From: an uncultured Acidobacteriia bacterium | GTDB taxonomy: Bacteria > Acidobacteriota > Terriglobia > Bryobacterales > Bryobacteraceae | Assembly (NCBI GenBank): GCA_903907865.1 | Contig: CAIVPR010000158.1 | Coordinates: 33,594 to 97,593, forward strand | Direction: 5' to 3' | Length of the DNA stretch: 64,000 nucleotides | In this document: piece after piece, positions 32,915-42,399 of the stretch | How positions within the stretch are numbered: position 1 is the first letter of the stretch | Layout: each line of letters starts with the position of its first letter | The notes under the pieces: model-generated | Seen by the model: the letters and a program-made list of their open reading frames with translations, nothing else | What the model was told of the DNA's origin: nothing | Database searches by the model: none | Position numbers and translations under genes: made by a program

Positions 32915-33817
32915 CTAGTTCCAGTGGTAGCGGAGGCCGACGAAGCCGCCACTGATCATGTCGCGAACGAAATAGTCTTTGTTGGGGGTGGTCTTGAAGC
33001 CGAGGGCCTTGAAGCCACCCACGATTTCCAGCTTCTTGCGGCGCACCGAGACCATGGCTGCACCGTCCCACACATAGGAGCCATGCGGGATGCCGAAGCC
33101 CGAGCCCTCGGCGCGGAATAGGACGTGGGGCGCGAGGGCGTACTCGGCTGCAAGGCCGAATTCGGGCAGCACGACTTGGCGGTTTCCAGTGGCCGTGGTT
33201 TCGTTGGTGTTCTTCGGCGCGTCGATGGTGTTCTTGGCGACAAGGTACCGCACGGCCCAGAGGGACTTCAGCCGGAATTTGGCTACCGGAAACTTGTAGG
33301 GCTTGAGCAGATCGTCCAAGTACAGCCTGCCGCCCAGGATGGTGTGGGAGGTGGCAAGGTAGTCGGCCTTGGTGAACTGATTGGCAAACGGGGCGGTGTC
33401 CTTGGTGAGCGTCTGGTTGCCGACGCCCTTGAGCTCAAAGGCCTCGAACTTGAGTTCCCCGGTGCGGGTGATCGGAAGGCTGGCTTCCACTCCGGGTCCC
33501 GGCTTGTCCTTGCCTGTGCCGAAGACGTTGCCGTAGGCAGTCGCGGTCTTGCCACCGAGGACGTCGGGGCCGTTGGTCGGTACGGTGAGCCAGTAGAAGG
33601 CACCGATGGTGAGGGTGCGGGGATCGGGGTAGTCTGGGACTTTCGCCTTTTCCTCTCTTGCTGGAACGGGCTTTGCCGGAACGGGCTGCTGCGGCGCCGG
33701 GGTCGGCTGTGCCGGGGCGGCACCCTGCTGGGCAAGAAGCGCGGAGGCGGTCACGGCGGCGAAGGCCAGCGTCGACACAAGGGTGTTCGGGAAACGAAGA
33801 ATCAAATTGCTCCTCAT
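32915..33817 (-). CDS. Secreted, probably outer-membrane beta-barrel protein
   Basis: 300 residues from ATG 33817; the frame is open upstream but the signal peptide (LAFAAVTASALLAQQ) fixes this start. A Pro/Ala/Gln-rich spacer (about 30-60) is followed by alternating strands such as TLTIGAFYWLTVP, LKFEAFELKG, HTILGGRLYLDDLL and LFRAEGSGFGI. The end FVGLRYHWN fits a barrel C-terminus. No family can be named. It is convergent with the TIM-barrel gene, with stop codons one base apart. Confidence 0.6.
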   Translation of the reverse strand: MRSNLILRFPNTLVSTLAFAAVTASALLAQQGAAPAQPTPAPQQPVPAKPVPAREEKAKVPDYPDPRTLTIGAFYWLTVPTNGPDVLGGKTATAYGNVFGTGKDKPGPGVEASLPITRTGELKFEAFELKGVGNQTLTKDTAPFANQFTKADYLATSHTILGGRLYLDDLLKPYKFPVAKFRLKSLWAVRYLVAKNTIDAPKNTNETTATGNRQVVLPEFGLAAEYALAPHVLFRAEGSGFGIPHGSYVWDGAAMVSVRRKKLEIVGGFKALGFKTTPNKDYFVRDMISGGFVGLRYHWN

Positions 33818-33993
33818 CGGCTGAAAGAAAGGGCGGAGGTGCCCCCTGTCAAATTGTATACGGGCGAACCGGATGGTCGGGAACGTATGGCTTTTGATAC
33901 GCAGCGGGTGCTTCGTAGGATACATCCAATTCAGGCCGAGGGTGGGCAGGATGCCGAAAAACTGGCGCCCGACAAATTTTTGACGATTTTCGC

Positions 33994-34021
33994 TAATGCT
34001 TCGGCCCACTCCTGCCGATAG
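33994..34021 (+). promoter_or_regulatory. Sigma-28 (FliA)-type promoter of flagellin
   Basis: TAATGCTT (33994-34001), 12 bases, then GCCGATAG (34014-34021) resembles the flagellar consensus TAAAGTTT-N11-GCCGATAA, missing only a few positions. It lies 91 bases ahead of the flagellin ATG. The matching sigma factor gene is at 39046. Confidence 0.6.
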
Positions 34022-34112
34022 AGCTAGTGAAGGATACGTCCGGTATCGCGGCCAACGCGAGAACCGGCAGCCCGGCATGACGACGGGTGAGTATCGCGGC
34101 AAGGACACCAAG

Positions 34113-35624
34113 ATGTCGTTATCAATCCAAACCAATGTTGCCTCGCTCGTTGCGCAGAACAACATCAGGGTGAACGGAAATTTCCAGAGCAACACTATCC
34201 AGCAGCTTTCGTCGGGCTACCGGATCAATTCGTCCGCCGACGATGCGGCCGGACTCGCGGTCGCCAACAAGTACCGCGGCGACACCGCCGAGCTGACCCA
34301 GGGCGTCCTGAACGGCCAGAACGGCGTGGCGGCCCTGCAGATCGTGGACGGCGGCTTGAGCAACGTCTCGACGATCCTCGACCGGCTCAGAACGCTGGCG
34401 ACCGAATCGGCGTCGGCGACGTTTACCGGCGACCGGGGAACGCTGAACACGGAATACCAAGGACTGCTGACCGAAATCGACCGCCAGGCGTCCAACGTGA
34501 AGTTGAACACTGGCGGCACCTACAACACCAACCTCGTGACCTACATCGGCGGCGGCAGCAACCAGTCCAACGCCCAAGTCTCGGTGGACCTCAGTGGTGC
34601 CAACAATGCTGTCGATTCGACGGCGTTGGGAGTCGCGAATACGAGCGTGGCGGGCGGCGGAACCCTGATTAGCGGGAACACGGTGCGGCTCGACGACTCG
34701 GCGACCTCCTTCCTGGCTAGCAGCGCGACCCAGACCTTCACGTTCCACGTGAACACCGGGACCGGCAACCAGGACATCACCACAACCGTCAACGGCGGTA
34801 GCGGTGGCTTGAGCGGCTCCCAGGTCATCTCCAACCTGAACACCTCCCTGCAGGCGTACGGAATCACGGCGGCGATCTCCAGCAGCGGAACGCTGGAGTT
34901 CGGCGGCTCCACGGCTTTCACCGTGAGCGCGGCTGCGGCTTCCGGCGGCAACGCCATCGCCAATGCCGGTACGGCTGTAAACGGGGCGAACTATTCGATC
35001 GGCAGCGGCACCTTCGCATCGTTCGCCGCTGGCGGCGGCTCGGCGGCCACGGAAAGCTTCGTTGTGCAGAACGGCGGGGGCGCATACACGGTGTCGCTGA
35101 CTTCGGCAAACGCGGGTTCTCTGGGCGCGGCCCTGACGACCATCAACACCGCATTGTCGGGTTCGGGCGTGTCGGCGGTGAAGGCTGCCAACGGCACCGA
35201 CATCTCGCTGCAGAGCTCCAATTCCTTCAGTGTGAATGAAACCGCATTCACGGCGGGAAGCGGCGGCGGCACGGGTAGCGTCTTCGGCACGGTCGGAGCC
35301 CAGACGGTGACCGCGGCGTCCGCCTCGGCGTCGAACACGGGTAACGCGCTGGCAGCGCTGACCGCCCTCCAGACAGCGGTATCCAACCTTGGACTGGTTC
35401 AAGGTAAGGTCGGTGCGGGCGAGAACAAGCTCAACTACGCCGTGAACCTGGCGCAGTCGCAGATTACCAACTACTCGGCGGCCCAAGCGGGCATCCGCGA
35501 CGCCGACGTGGCGGCGCAGGCGGCCAATTTGACCAAGGCGCAGGTGTTGCAACAGGCGTCCTTGGCTGCATTGGCGCAGGCTAACTCCGCGCCGCAGGCC
35601 GTGCTGTCGCTCCTGAGGGGCTAG
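34113..35624 (+). CDS. fliC: Flagellin
   Basis: 503 residues from ATG 34113 behind AAGGA. Both conserved ends are present: N-terminal D0/D1 (MSLSIQTNVASLVAQNNIRV, LSSGYRINSSADDAAGLAVA) and C-terminal D1/D0 (GAGENKLNYAVNLAQSQITN, AQAANLTKAQVLQQASLAAL). The central 300 residues are a Gly/Ser/Thr/Ala-rich surface domain that varies between strains. Secreted by the flagellar export system and assembled into the filament. A sigma-28-like promoter precedes it and a strong terminator follows, so it is a single-gene unit. No other flagellar structural gene is in view. Confidence 0.93.
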   Translation: MSLSIQTNVASLVAQNNIRVNGNFQSNTIQQLSSGYRINSSADDAAGLAVANKYRGDTAELTQGVLNGQNGVAALQIVDGGLSNVSTILDRLRTLATESASATFTGDRGTLNTEYQGLLTEIDRQASNVKLNTGGTYNTNLVTYIGGGSNQSNAQVSVDLSGANNAVDSTALGVANTSVAGGGTLISGNTVRLDDSATSFLASSATQTFTFHVNTGTGNQDITTTVNGGSGGLSGSQVISNLNTSLQAYGITAAISSSGTLEFGGSTAFTVSAAAASGGNAIANAGTAVNGANYSIGSGTFASFAAGGGSAATESFVVQNGGGAYTVSLTSANAGSLGAALTTINTALSGSGVSAVKAANGTDISLQSSNSFSVNETAFTAGSGGGTGSVFGTVGAQTVTAASASASNTGNALAALTALQTAVSNLGLVQGKVGAGENKLNYAVNLAQSQITNYSAAQAGIRDADVAAQAANLTKAQVLQQASLAALAQANSAPQAVLSLLRG

Positions 35625-35630
35625 CAGAAC

Positions 35631-35670
35631 GACCATCGGGCCGGGGCGTGAAAACCCCGGCCCGGTGGTC
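35631..35670 (+). terminator. Terminator hairpin after flagellin
   Basis: GACCATCGGGCCGGGG (35631-35646) pairs with CCCCGGCCCGGTGGTC (35655-35670) with a single mismatch around an 8-base loop, seven bases after the flagellin stop. It can also serve the convergent small gene at 35687. Confidence 0.8.
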
Positions 35671-35686
35671 TACCGTTGCGAATTAA

Positions 35687-35908
35687 CTAGGCTTGAAGTC
35701 CCGCGACGGGTACGCCCGCCGCCTGGAGAACCGACTCCACGTTGGCGACCCGCAGCCGAGAGGCGTCGAACTCAACAGTGATCTGCTCGCGGGACGGCGA
35801 AAGCGAGATCTTCTCGATCCCGTAGATCGACTGGGCGTCGGCGAGGTTCCGCATCAGGGTCTCGTCGAAAACATGTTGCAATTGGAAACGCTTCTGAACC
35901 TTGGTCAT
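35687..35908 (-). CDS. Small HMA-like (ferredoxin-fold) protein
   Basis: 73 residues from ATG 35908. The pattern of strand-helix-strand blocks (SIYGIEKISLSPSREQITVE, VANVESVLQAAGVPV) resembles a heavy-metal-associated domain, but there is no Cys-x-x-Cys, so metal binding is doubtful. It follows thiD by 12 bases and is probably co-transcribed. Function unknown. Confidence 0.6.
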   Translation of the reverse strand: MTKVQKRFQLQHVFDETLMRNLADAQSIYGIEKISLSPSREQITVEFDASRLRVANVESVLQAAGVPVAGLQA

Positions 35909-35920
35909 GGCGAAAGCCAA

Positions 35921-36766
35921 TTATACCGGTTCGTCGAATACGGCCCAGTGGTTCACCGGACCGGAGCCCCCGCCAAGCCCCGGAGCCGTCGCGATCGCAT
36001 TGTGGATGAATTGCTTGGCGGTGGCCACCGCCGCAGGGACTTGGTGGCCCTTCGCGAGCAAGGCGGTGATCGCGGCCGAGTAGGTGCAGCCCGTTCCATG
36101 GGTATGGCGGGTGGGCATGCGCGGGCTGCGGAACTGCTCGAAGTGCCCGTCGTGGAGCAGCAGGTCGACTGCGTCGCTGCCGTCCGGCAGATGTCCTCCC
36201 TTCACTAGAACCGACTGGCAGCCGAAACCGGCAATCCGGCGAGCCGCCTCGTGCATGTCATCCAACGCCGAAACCTCCATTGCCGCCAATTCCCCCGCCT
36301 CGGGCAGGTTCGGTGTCACCAGCGTCGCAAGCGGTACCAGTCGTCGCCTCAGTGCTTCGAGCGCGTCCCGGCCCAGCAGCGGTGTCGCATGCTTGCTGAC
36401 CATCACCGGGTCGACAACCAACAGACAGGTATGGGCGACCAAGACTGCCGCGACGGTATCAATGATTTCCGGCGATCCCAAAGCCCCGGTCTTCGCGGCG
36501 GTCGGCCCCAAGTCCTCGAAGACGGCCTCCATTTGTTCCCGCACCAAGTCCGCCCCGATCAGTTCCACCCGCGAAACCCGCAGGGTGTTCTGGACGGTCA
36601 CCAGTGTCAACACCGACGAACCATAGACGCCGAACCGGTGGAAAGTCTTGAGATCAGCCTGGATCCCCGCGCCGCCCGACGGGTCCGACCCGGCAATGGT
36701 CAACGCGACGGGAAGGTTGGAGGCAGGCACGTTCACTGCGGGCACGTTCGAATCGGGCACACTCAA
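35921..36766 (-). CDS. thiD: Hydroxymethylpyrimidine/phosphomethylpyrimidine kinase
   Basis: 281 residues. The ribokinase-fold HMP kinase motifs are present: [45 protein letters not shown] and the anion-hole/catalytic [13 protein letters not shown]. ThiD phosphorylates HMP and HMP-P to HMP-PP for thiamine synthesis. The first 20 residues ([19 protein letters not shown]) are a repetitive leader ahead of the usual start; a later start is possible. Other thiamine genes are not visible. Confidence 0.94.
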   Translation of the reverse strand: MSVPDSNVPAVNVPASNLPVALTIAGSDPSGGAGIQADLKTFHRFGVYGSSVLTLVTVQNTLRVSRVELIGADLVREQMEAVFEDLGPTAAKTGALGSPEIIDTVAAVLVAHTCLLVVDPVMVSKHATPLLGRDALEALRRRLVPLATLVTPNLPEAGELAAMEVSALDDMHEAARRIAGFGCQSVLVKGGHLPDGSDAVDLLLHDGHFEQFRSPRMPTRHTHGTGCTYSAAITALLAKGHQVPAAVATAKQFIHNAIATAPGLGGGSGPVNHWAVFDEPV

Positions 36767-36829
36767 ATTGTCACACCCAAATCATTCGGGAGGTATGGAG
36801 TCCGTCGCGGATTCTGCCGATGGATGGGC

Positions 36830-38632
36830 ATGTGCCGAGGTACGAACATAGCCCGGAAGGTCGCCCAAGCCGCACTTTGCGCGTTCGCCGCCCTAACCGC
36901 AACCGCACAGGAAATCCATCTGAAGGCGCGGACAATTCGAAGCCAGTCCCCGCAGCCCGCCGTCCGCCCTGCGGAACACCGCATCCTGCAATTCGACCAC
37001 GCCCCGGCAACGGCCGACTTGGAATCGTTGCGCTCCGACGGGTTCAACGTGGTCTCGGCATTGCCGGACAACGCCCTTGTGGTTGTAGGCTCCGACGCGG
37101 CACCGACCGGCCCCAGGCCGGGTGTAGCCTGGAGCGGCCGGCTCGAAGCGGTGGACAAGATCAGCCCGGCCCTCGCCTCCTCGCTTAACGGGGCGCCAGA
37201 CCAGCCTGTCGCCGCAATTGTGGAGTTCCACGGCGACGTAGGGCCTGACCGTCAAGATGTCGCGGCCGGCACGATCGGCGCAACTCTCCAGCGCGGACCG
37301 AGGTTGCTCCCCGGCCATGCCCTGTTGGTCGGATTCCTCGACGACTTCGAGGCGTTGGCGGCTCTGGACGAAGTGGGCTACATCTTCCCCGCAGACGCGG
37401 CGCTCATGGATTCGCAAGACTCGGGCCTGATGCCGTGCGGCGGAATGCTTTCCACAGCGGGCCCCGTCCCCCAGTACGCCAACATCGTCCACGGCTGGAC
37501 GCTCGACCCCGACAATGCGGCGCACCTCGGATACTCGTTCGGATCGGTCACCCCCAAGGTTCCCGCTTCAACCGCCCAATCCGAGGTTGTGAGGGCGCTC
37601 AACACTTGGGCTGCGAGCGCAAACATTGTCTTCCAACCCGCCCAAAGTTCGTCCAGCCCAAGAACGGTGGCGATCAAGTTCGTCAGCGGGTCCCACGGCG
37701 ACGGCTATCCGTTCGACGGCCCGGGCGGGATCCTTGCACACACCTTCTACCCGGTCCCGATCAACCCGGAGTCGTTGGCTGGCGACATGCATTTGGATGC
37801 CGACGAAAACTGGCACACCGGTGCCGACATTGACGTCTACAGCGTCGCACTGCACGAGGCCGGGCACGCCATCGGCCTCGGCCATTCCGACAAGCCGGGG
37901 GACGTGATGTACCCCTACTACCGCAGCAATATGACGCTGTCGGCGAACGACATTGGTGCCGCGCAAGCGATCTACGGGCCGGCGGTGACCGCAATTCCGG
38001 GCTCAACCGGTCCGGCCGCCAATCCGGTCCCTGTGACCGCACCGGTGGCTACGGCAGCCCTCAAGCTGTCGGTAAACCAAATTGCCAGTCCAACCCAATC
38101 CGTCCAAGTGTCTGCGTCCGGTACGATCCAAGGCGGCAAACCGCCGTACGCGATCCAGTGGCAGTCAGACCACGGTTACACGGGAACAGCCGCGGTCTCG
38201 AATTCCACATCGGGCACCCTGTCATGGACAAGCGGCGCCGTTCCCCTGGCGGCCGGAGTGAACAACATCACGGTAACGGCTTTCGACAGCGCCAGCCGAA
38301 GCGCGAGCCAAACCGCGTCGGTGACATTTTCTCCGCCTGCCCCCCAGACCGGAAGCGCTCCGATCTCTGTCGGCATCACCTCGCCGTCCGCATCCATCGT
38401 AACCACAAGCGCGTCGACTCTCACGGTTTCGGGGAAGGCCTCTGGGGGAACCGGGGGAATCGCTAAAGTCACATGGCAGACAACCGCTGGAACCTCGGGA
38501 GCCGCAGCGGGCACCGGGGCCTGGGTCGCGGCCGGAATCCCGTTGCTGCGGGGCACGAACACGGTGATTGTGCGGGCCTGGGACACCGCCGGGGCCAGTT
38601 CGTGGACCACCGTGGTCGCGGTGAGGCCGTAG
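36830..38632 (+). CDS. Secreted matrixin-type (M10A) metalloprotease with Ig-like C-terminal domains
   Basis: 600 residues from ATG 36830 (ATG 36824 also possible). The signal peptide ends near TATAQE. Residues about 20-190 are a propeptide-like region without a clear cysteine switch. The catalytic domain has the zinc site [12 protein letters not shown] (H342, H346, H352) and Met-turn DVMYPYY, and the upstream [12 protein letters not shown] is the matrixin calcium/zinc loop. After about 400 there are two Ig-like or PKD-like domains with [20 protein letters not shown] and [18 protein letters not shown]. It should digest extracellular protein. It is divergent from thiD. Confidence 0.9.
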   Translation: MCRGTNIARKVAQAALCAFAALTATAQEIHLKARTIRSQSPQPAVRPAEHRILQFDHAPATADLESLRSDGFNVVSALPDNALVVVGSDAAPTGPRPGVAWSGRLEAVDKISPALASSLNGAPDQPVAAIVEFHGDVGPDRQDVAAGTIGATLQRGPRLLPGHALLVGFLDDFEALAALDEVGYIFPADAALMDSQDSGLMPCGGMLSTAGPVPQYANIVHGWTLDPDNAAHLGYSFGSVTPKVPASTAQSEVVRALNTWAASANIVFQPAQSSSSPRTVAIKFVSGSHGDGYPFDGPGGILAHTFYPVPINPESLAGDMHLDADENWHTGADIDVYSVALHEAGHAIGLGHSDKPGDVMYPYYRSNMTLSANDIGAAQAIYGPAVTAIPGSTGPAANPVPVTAPVATAALKLSVNQIASPTQSVQVSASGTIQGGKPPYAIQWQSDHGYTGTAAVSNSTSGTLSWTSGAVPLAAGVNNITVTAFDSASRSASQTASVTFSPPAPQTGSAPISVGITSPSASIVTTSASTLTVSGKASGGTGGIAKVTWQTTAGTSGAAAGTGAWVAAGIPLLRGTNTVIVRAWDTAGASSWTTVVAVRP

Positions 38633-38656
38633 AGCCTGGATACAATTGAAATCGAC

Positions 38657-38845
38657 GTGGACGACCAACAACCGACCGACAGTCTCATGACACCCAAACG
38701 GCTCGCGGTCGCACTCGCAGCCTATGGTGCCATGGCCGCGATCGGATTCGCCACGCTTTCCGGCAAGATGCAGACCGGGGTATTGATCCTTCTCGCCGGC
38801 CTCGCCGCCAAAACTTTGATCGCCTACATGGCCCAGCGCCGGTAA
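38657..38845 (+). CDS. Small membrane protein
   Basis: 62 residues from GTG 38657, or 52 from ATG 38687. Two hydrophobic helices (LAVALAAYGAMAAIGFATL and GVLILLAGLAAKTLIAYM) and a basic end QRR. It lies 24 bases after the matrixin gene and may be co-transcribed. No family is recognised. Confidence 0.6.
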   Translation: MDDQQPTDSLMTPKRLAVALAAYGAMAAIGFATLSGKMQTGVLILLAGLAAKTLIAYMAQRR

Positions 38846-39045
38846 AGCACTGCCATCTCCCGGCGAAACCCCTCCAACTCCACCCGTCCCGATCTGAAAC
38901 GCCGATCCCGAATTGGCATCCCAAGTTGAACCACCGGCGTATTCCCGGTCGGTACTGAAACCGACAACTATCTCTTTTTCAAGCACTTAACCGGTGGCAA
39001 GAATTTGGCGCTGGGCGTGCAATTCTTGACGGCGCAGGAGCCAAC

Positions 39046-39807
39046 ATGAATTTTGCATCCGCCACAGCCGCCGCAGCAGCCACCTCGGAAAATGAACGCG
39101 ACCGCCTCGTGATCGAGCACCAGCCCCTCGTTCGAGCGATCGCCATCCGCGTCTACGAGAACCTGCCGGTCCACGTCGACTTGGACGACCTCGTCCATGC
39201 CGGCATCATGGGCCTGTTCGACGCGGCGCTGAAATACGACGACCACAAACAAGTCAGCTTCCAAAGCTATGCCAAGCACCGCATCAAGGGGGCAATCCTC
39301 GACAGCCTCCGCGATATGGACTGGGCATCGCGCGATCTCCGCAAACGGCACAAGCGGCTCGAGGAAATCACACGGGAACTCGCCTCTACGATGGAGCGCA
39401 ACCCGACAGAAGCGGAAATCGCAGACAGAATGGGTATGGAGGTCGACCGCTGGCGCCAAGTCGCGATGGAACTCCGAATGGTCGGCCTGCTGTCGGCGTC
39501 AACCCGGGCCCCCGAGAGCGAAAACCAGAACACGCCGGACTTCCCGGCGACAGCGGATCTGAATCCGGATGTATTGACGGGACGCCGGGAAATGCGCATC
39601 GTGCTGTCAGATGCCCTGAAGCCCCTACCGGAACGCTACAAGGCCGTGGTGCAACTCTACTACGTGCAGGGCAAGACCATGCGGGAGATTGGAGAAACAC
39701 TCGGTATCAACGAAAGCCGGGTATCGCAGATCCACAAGTCGGCGCTGGAAAAACTGGGGCAGAATCTGCAGGCGAAGGGCATTCACTCGAGCGAGTGCTT
39801 GGTCTGA
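39046..39807 (+). CDS. fliA: FliA/WhiG-family sigma factor (sigma-28)
   Basis: 253 residues. Region 2 (LVIEHQPLVRAIAIRVYENL, DLDDLVHAGIMGLFDAALKY, FQSYAKHRIKGAILDSLRDM) is the FliA form, with DWASRDLRKR marking the family. Region 3 is ITRELASTMERNPTEAEIAD. Region 4, ERYKAVVQLYYVQGKTMREI followed by ETLGINESRVSQIHKSAL, is the -35-binding helix-turn-helix. It should drive late flagellar genes, such as the flagellin 4 kb upstream with its sigma-28-like promoter. Confidence 0.93.
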   Translation: MNFASATAAAAATSENERDRLVIEHQPLVRAIAIRVYENLPVHVDLDDLVHAGIMGLFDAALKYDDHKQVSFQSYAKHRIKGAILDSLRDMDWASRDLRKRHKRLEEITRELASTMERNPTEAEIADRMGMEVDRWRQVAMELRMVGLLSASTRAPESENQNTPDFPATADLNPDVLTGRREMRIVLSDALKPLPERYKAVVQLYYVQGKTMREIGETLGINESRVSQIHKSALEKLGQNLQAKGIHSSECLV

Positions 39808-39845
39808 GGTAGCGGGGAAGGAGGATGTTTCCCAGCGAGTGGATT

Positions 39846-39921
39846 TGGTGGACGGAAAGGGATTCGAACCCTCGACCCCCGCGATGCGAACGCGGTGCTC
39901 TCCCAACTGAGCTATCCGCCC
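39846..39921 (-). tRNA. tRNA-Ala (anticodon CGC)
   Basis: On the minus strand the acceptor GGGCGGA pairs with TCCGTCC. The D arm is GCTC-AGTTGGGA-GAGC. The anticodon arm is CCGCG-TTCGCAT-CGCGG with anticodon CGC. The T arm is GAGGG-TTCGAAT-CCCTT, with a discriminator A and encoded CCA. All 76 bases are accounted for. It reads GCG alanine codons, which are frequent in this GC-rich sequence. Confidence 0.95.
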
Positions 39922-39950
39922 ACTCGCTGCGAACAATTACAATATAGCAG

Positions 39951-40703
39951 ATGGCTTCAACTGAATTGCAATCCGCTGTGAAATCGGCAGCCATGCCGGT
40001 CACCGCAGAACTGGATCCGGCTTCTCTGCTGGACAAGATGCGGCGCGAATGGGACGAAAGGGCAAAGGAAAACGCCAGGCACTACATCGCGACCGCAAAC
40101 ACCGAATGGGACGACGAAGCCTACTTCGAATCGGGCCGCTCCAATATCTATCACGAGGTCCTGACCGACATGGGCAATGTCGCCCAAGGGATGGATCCGA
40201 AGGCCATGACGGTCTTGGAAATCGGATGCGGGTCCGGGCGGCTTACACGCGCGCTCGCAGAGTCCTTCGGCACCGTCTACGCCGTCGACATCAGCGGCGA
40301 GATGATCGACCGCGCCAAGGTCACGCTGCATGCGCAGCCGAACGCGCACGTGTTCCAAAACAACGGACGGGACCTGGCGGTACTCGATCCCGTCTTGAAG
40401 GAGGGCTCCGCGGATTTCGCGTTCTCCTACATCGTCTTCCAGCACATACCGAGCGTGGACGTGATCTACAGCTACGTCCGCGAAGTGCGGCGCTTCCTAA
40501 AACCGGGGGGACTGTTCAAATTCCAAGTCCAAGGGGACCCGAGCATACAAGCCGCACCCGGGGACACTTGGCTGGGAGTGGCCTTCTCGGACGAAAGTGC
40601 CGAGACGATGGCCCGTGAATGCGGCTTTGAGCTCCGTTACCGACGCCACGACGGCGAACAGTACTTCTGGCTCTGGTGCTTCAAGCCGCCTGTGTCCAAC
40701 TGA
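39951..40703 (+). CDS. Class I SAM-dependent methyltransferase
   Basis: 250 residues. The SAM site is TVLEIGCGSGRLTRALAE with VYAVDISGEMIDRAK as motif II, then FAFSYIVFQHIPS as motif IV and VRRFLKPGGLFKFQ as motif V-VI. The N-terminal 60 residues (KMRREWDERAKENARHYIAT) are typical of a group of small-molecule methyltransferases. Substrate unknown. It starts 29 bases beyond the 5' end of the divergent tRNA gene. Confidence 0.88.
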   Translation: MASTELQSAVKSAAMPVTAELDPASLLDKMRREWDERAKENARHYIATANTEWDDEAYFESGRSNIYHEVLTDMGNVAQGMDPKAMTVLEIGCGSGRLTRALAESFGTVYAVDISGEMIDRAKVTLHAQPNAHVFQNNGRDLAVLDPVLKEGSADFAFSYIVFQHIPSVDVIYSYVREVRRFLKPGGLFKFQVQGDPSIQAAPGDTWLGVAFSDESAETMARECGFELRYRRHDGEQYFWLWCFKPPVSN

Positions 40704-40782
40704 TACCTAGCGGATGGCCGGAACCCGCTGCACGGAAACCCGGCCATCTGCCACCACGAGAAAACTGCCCGCCCCGGACACC

Positions 40783-41106
40783 CTAGGCGGCCGCACTCAT
40801 CGCCAAGGGCTTGGCCTCGACCGAGGCCGCCACTACGCCCATCTCGCGGCGACGAGCCCAGTACCTCTTCATACGCTCCGAGACCTCCTGGCGCGCCGGG
40901 CCGTCCATGAACTTCCTCCCGCGGTTGCTCCGCGGCTTCACGAAGCTCATGCTGCCGACCGGATGCCCGGCACGGGTCCGGCCCTCCGATACGACAAGCG
41001 CGACCGTGGCCTTGGTCCCGTACAGCAAACCTTCCAGACTCTGAATCGCGTTCGCGATCAAGTCCCGCTCTTCGACAAGCTCTTCGATGATCCCCGTTAG
41101 TTCCAT
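40783..41106 (-). CDS. Small conserved-looking basic protein
   Basis: 107 residues from ATG 41106 behind GGGAGGAG. The N-terminal 40 residues are helical (LTGIIEELVEERDLIANAIQ). The second half has GPARQEVSERMKRYWARRRE, a motif found at the ends of many small acidobacterial and planctomycete proteins of unknown role that may bind DNA. It lies between tatC and the methyltransferase on the same strand as tatC. No function can be given. Confidence 0.65.
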   Translation of the reverse strand: MELTGIIEELVEERDLIANAIQSLEGLLYGTKATVALVVSEGRTRAGHPVGSMSFVKPRSNRGRKFMDGPARQEVSERMKRYWARRREMGVVAASVEAKPLAMSAAA

Positions 41107-41130
41107 CTCGATGACTCCTCCCTAGGCGAA

Positions 41131-41151
41131 GCCCCTGTTCCGAACAGGGGC
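41131..41151 (-). terminator. Hairpin after tatC
   Basis: GCCCCTGTTC and GAACAGGGGC form a perfect 10-base stem nearly without loop (one extra base), 19 bases after the tatC stop on the minus strand. No U-run follows; it may only weaken read-through into the small gene at 41106. Confidence 0.55.
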
Positions 41152-41169
41152 CTCACTTAGTAAAGCGAG

Positions 41170-42390
41170 TCAGCGAGAAAAAAAGGGCCACTGCGGCGAA
41201 AAATGATATCCGTAGTAGAGCGCGACCAGCATCGCGACTACCGCGAGGCAGATCAGCACCACTCCGGCCCACTTCAGGACGATGCCCCACGGGAACCTGC
41301 GCTTCTCACGCCGCAGAACCAGCAGGTAGCCCGCAAAGATTCCGACGTAGAACAACAAGATCATCGGGGTGGCAAACAGGGCCAAGTTGAAAACGTCGCC
41401 CGTCGGCGTGATCACAGCGGCCAAGATTACGATTGCGAGAATCGCATACCGGCTGTGCCGGACCAAAAACGCCGGGCTTACAACCCGGACCAAGGTCAGC
41501 AGGAACAGCAAAACCGGAATCTCAAAGACGATTCCGACCCCGAGCATGACGTCCACGAACAAGTCGTAGTACTCGTTCACATTGACGCTCGGGTCGATGC
41601 CCTTGCCGATTCCCATCCCAAGGAGGAACTCCAGCCCATACCGGAACGCGATGAAATACGCAAACATGCCGCCGAGGATGAACAGCGTGGCGCTCGAGAC
41701 CACAAACGGGACTGCGTATCGCTTCTCGTTCTTGTAAAGCCCCGGCGAAATGAAGGCCCAGACTTGGTAGAGCACCCACGGTGACGCCAGGAAGAGGGAG
41801 AAAAGAATTGGAACCTTCATCCACATGATCTGGAACGCATCAGTGGGTGAAATCAGTTTCAGCGTCGGCGGATCCACGCCGAGAGCGGTCAGGGCCGCGC
41901 CGGCGGGTTCGAAGACGATATTCCACAACTGGTCGCTAAACAGGAGGCAGACAACGAAGGCAACTGCGAGGCCCGCCAGCATCCGGAGCAGGCGCGCACG
42001 CAGTTCCTCCAAATGTTCCAGGAAGCTCATGCGAGCCATCCCGTCCTCTTCCTCCGGCTCCGGTTCGGGTGGTTTCGGGGGAACTCCACCACCCGAGGTC
42101 CCGGAAACGGGCCGCTCGGGTGGCGTCAAAGAAATGGCATTTCCCGGCTCGTCGGGGTGATGGTCGAACTGTTGCCCGGACTGGTACCCGCCGTAGGGGT
42201 CGGTCAGTACAACCCCTTCCACCGCCTCCGATGAAGGCTCTGGAAGGGCGGGCTCCGGTAGGGCCGACTCCGGAAGGGCCGGTTCGGGGACGGAATGCTG
42301 AATCGGTCCAAGCTCGCCCGGCGCATGAACGTCGGACACAGGCTGACCGCCAGGAGCTTGGGCTCCGTTTGGTTCGTCGGGAAATGCCAT
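41170..42390 (-). CDS. tatC: Twin-arginine translocase subunit TatC with long N-terminal extension
   Basis: 406 residues, about 150 more than usual. Residues about 125-406 are TatC: MSFLEHLEELRARLLRMLAG, six membrane helices with FISPGLYKNEKRYAVPFVVS and VFEIPVLLFLLTLVRVVSP, and a conserved glutamate (E in FEIP). Residues 1-120 are an acidic, Pro-rich, disordered tail with repeated ALPE units, which relatives lack. TatC binds the twin-arginine signal. The gene follows tatA/B by nine bases on the same strand, giving one unit. Confidence 0.92.
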   Translation of the reverse strand: MAFPDEPNGAQAPGGQPVSDVHAPGELGPIQHSVPEPALPESALPEPALPEPSSEAVEGVVLTDPYGGYQSGQQFDHHPDEPGNAISLTPPERPVSGTSGGGVPPKPPEPEPEEEDGMARMSFLEHLEELRARLLRMLAGLAVAFVVCLLFSDQLWNIVFEPAGAALTALGVDPPTLKLISPTDAFQIMWMKVPILFSLFLASPWVLYQVWAFISPGLYKNEKRYAVPFVVSSATLFILGGMFAYFIAFRYGLEFLLGMGIGKGIDPSVNVNEYYDLFVDVMLGVGIVFEIPVLLFLLTLVRVVSPAFLVRHSRYAILAIVILAAVITPTGDVFNLALFATPMILLFYVGIFAGYLLVLRREKRRFPWGIVLKWAGVVLICLAVVAMLVALYYGYHFSPQWPFFSR

Positions 42391-42399
42391 TGGCTGTTT

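Noticed and set aside
34122..35636. A 504-residue minus-strand frame across the flagellin gene
   Set aside because: Arg/Val-rich shadow of the flagellin gene without any recognisable domain.
36795..36851. A short frame ([10 protein letters not shown]...) just before the matrixin gene, behind GGGAGG
   Set aside because: The spacing between GGAGGT and ATG is too short for translation, and no leader-peptide function is apparent.
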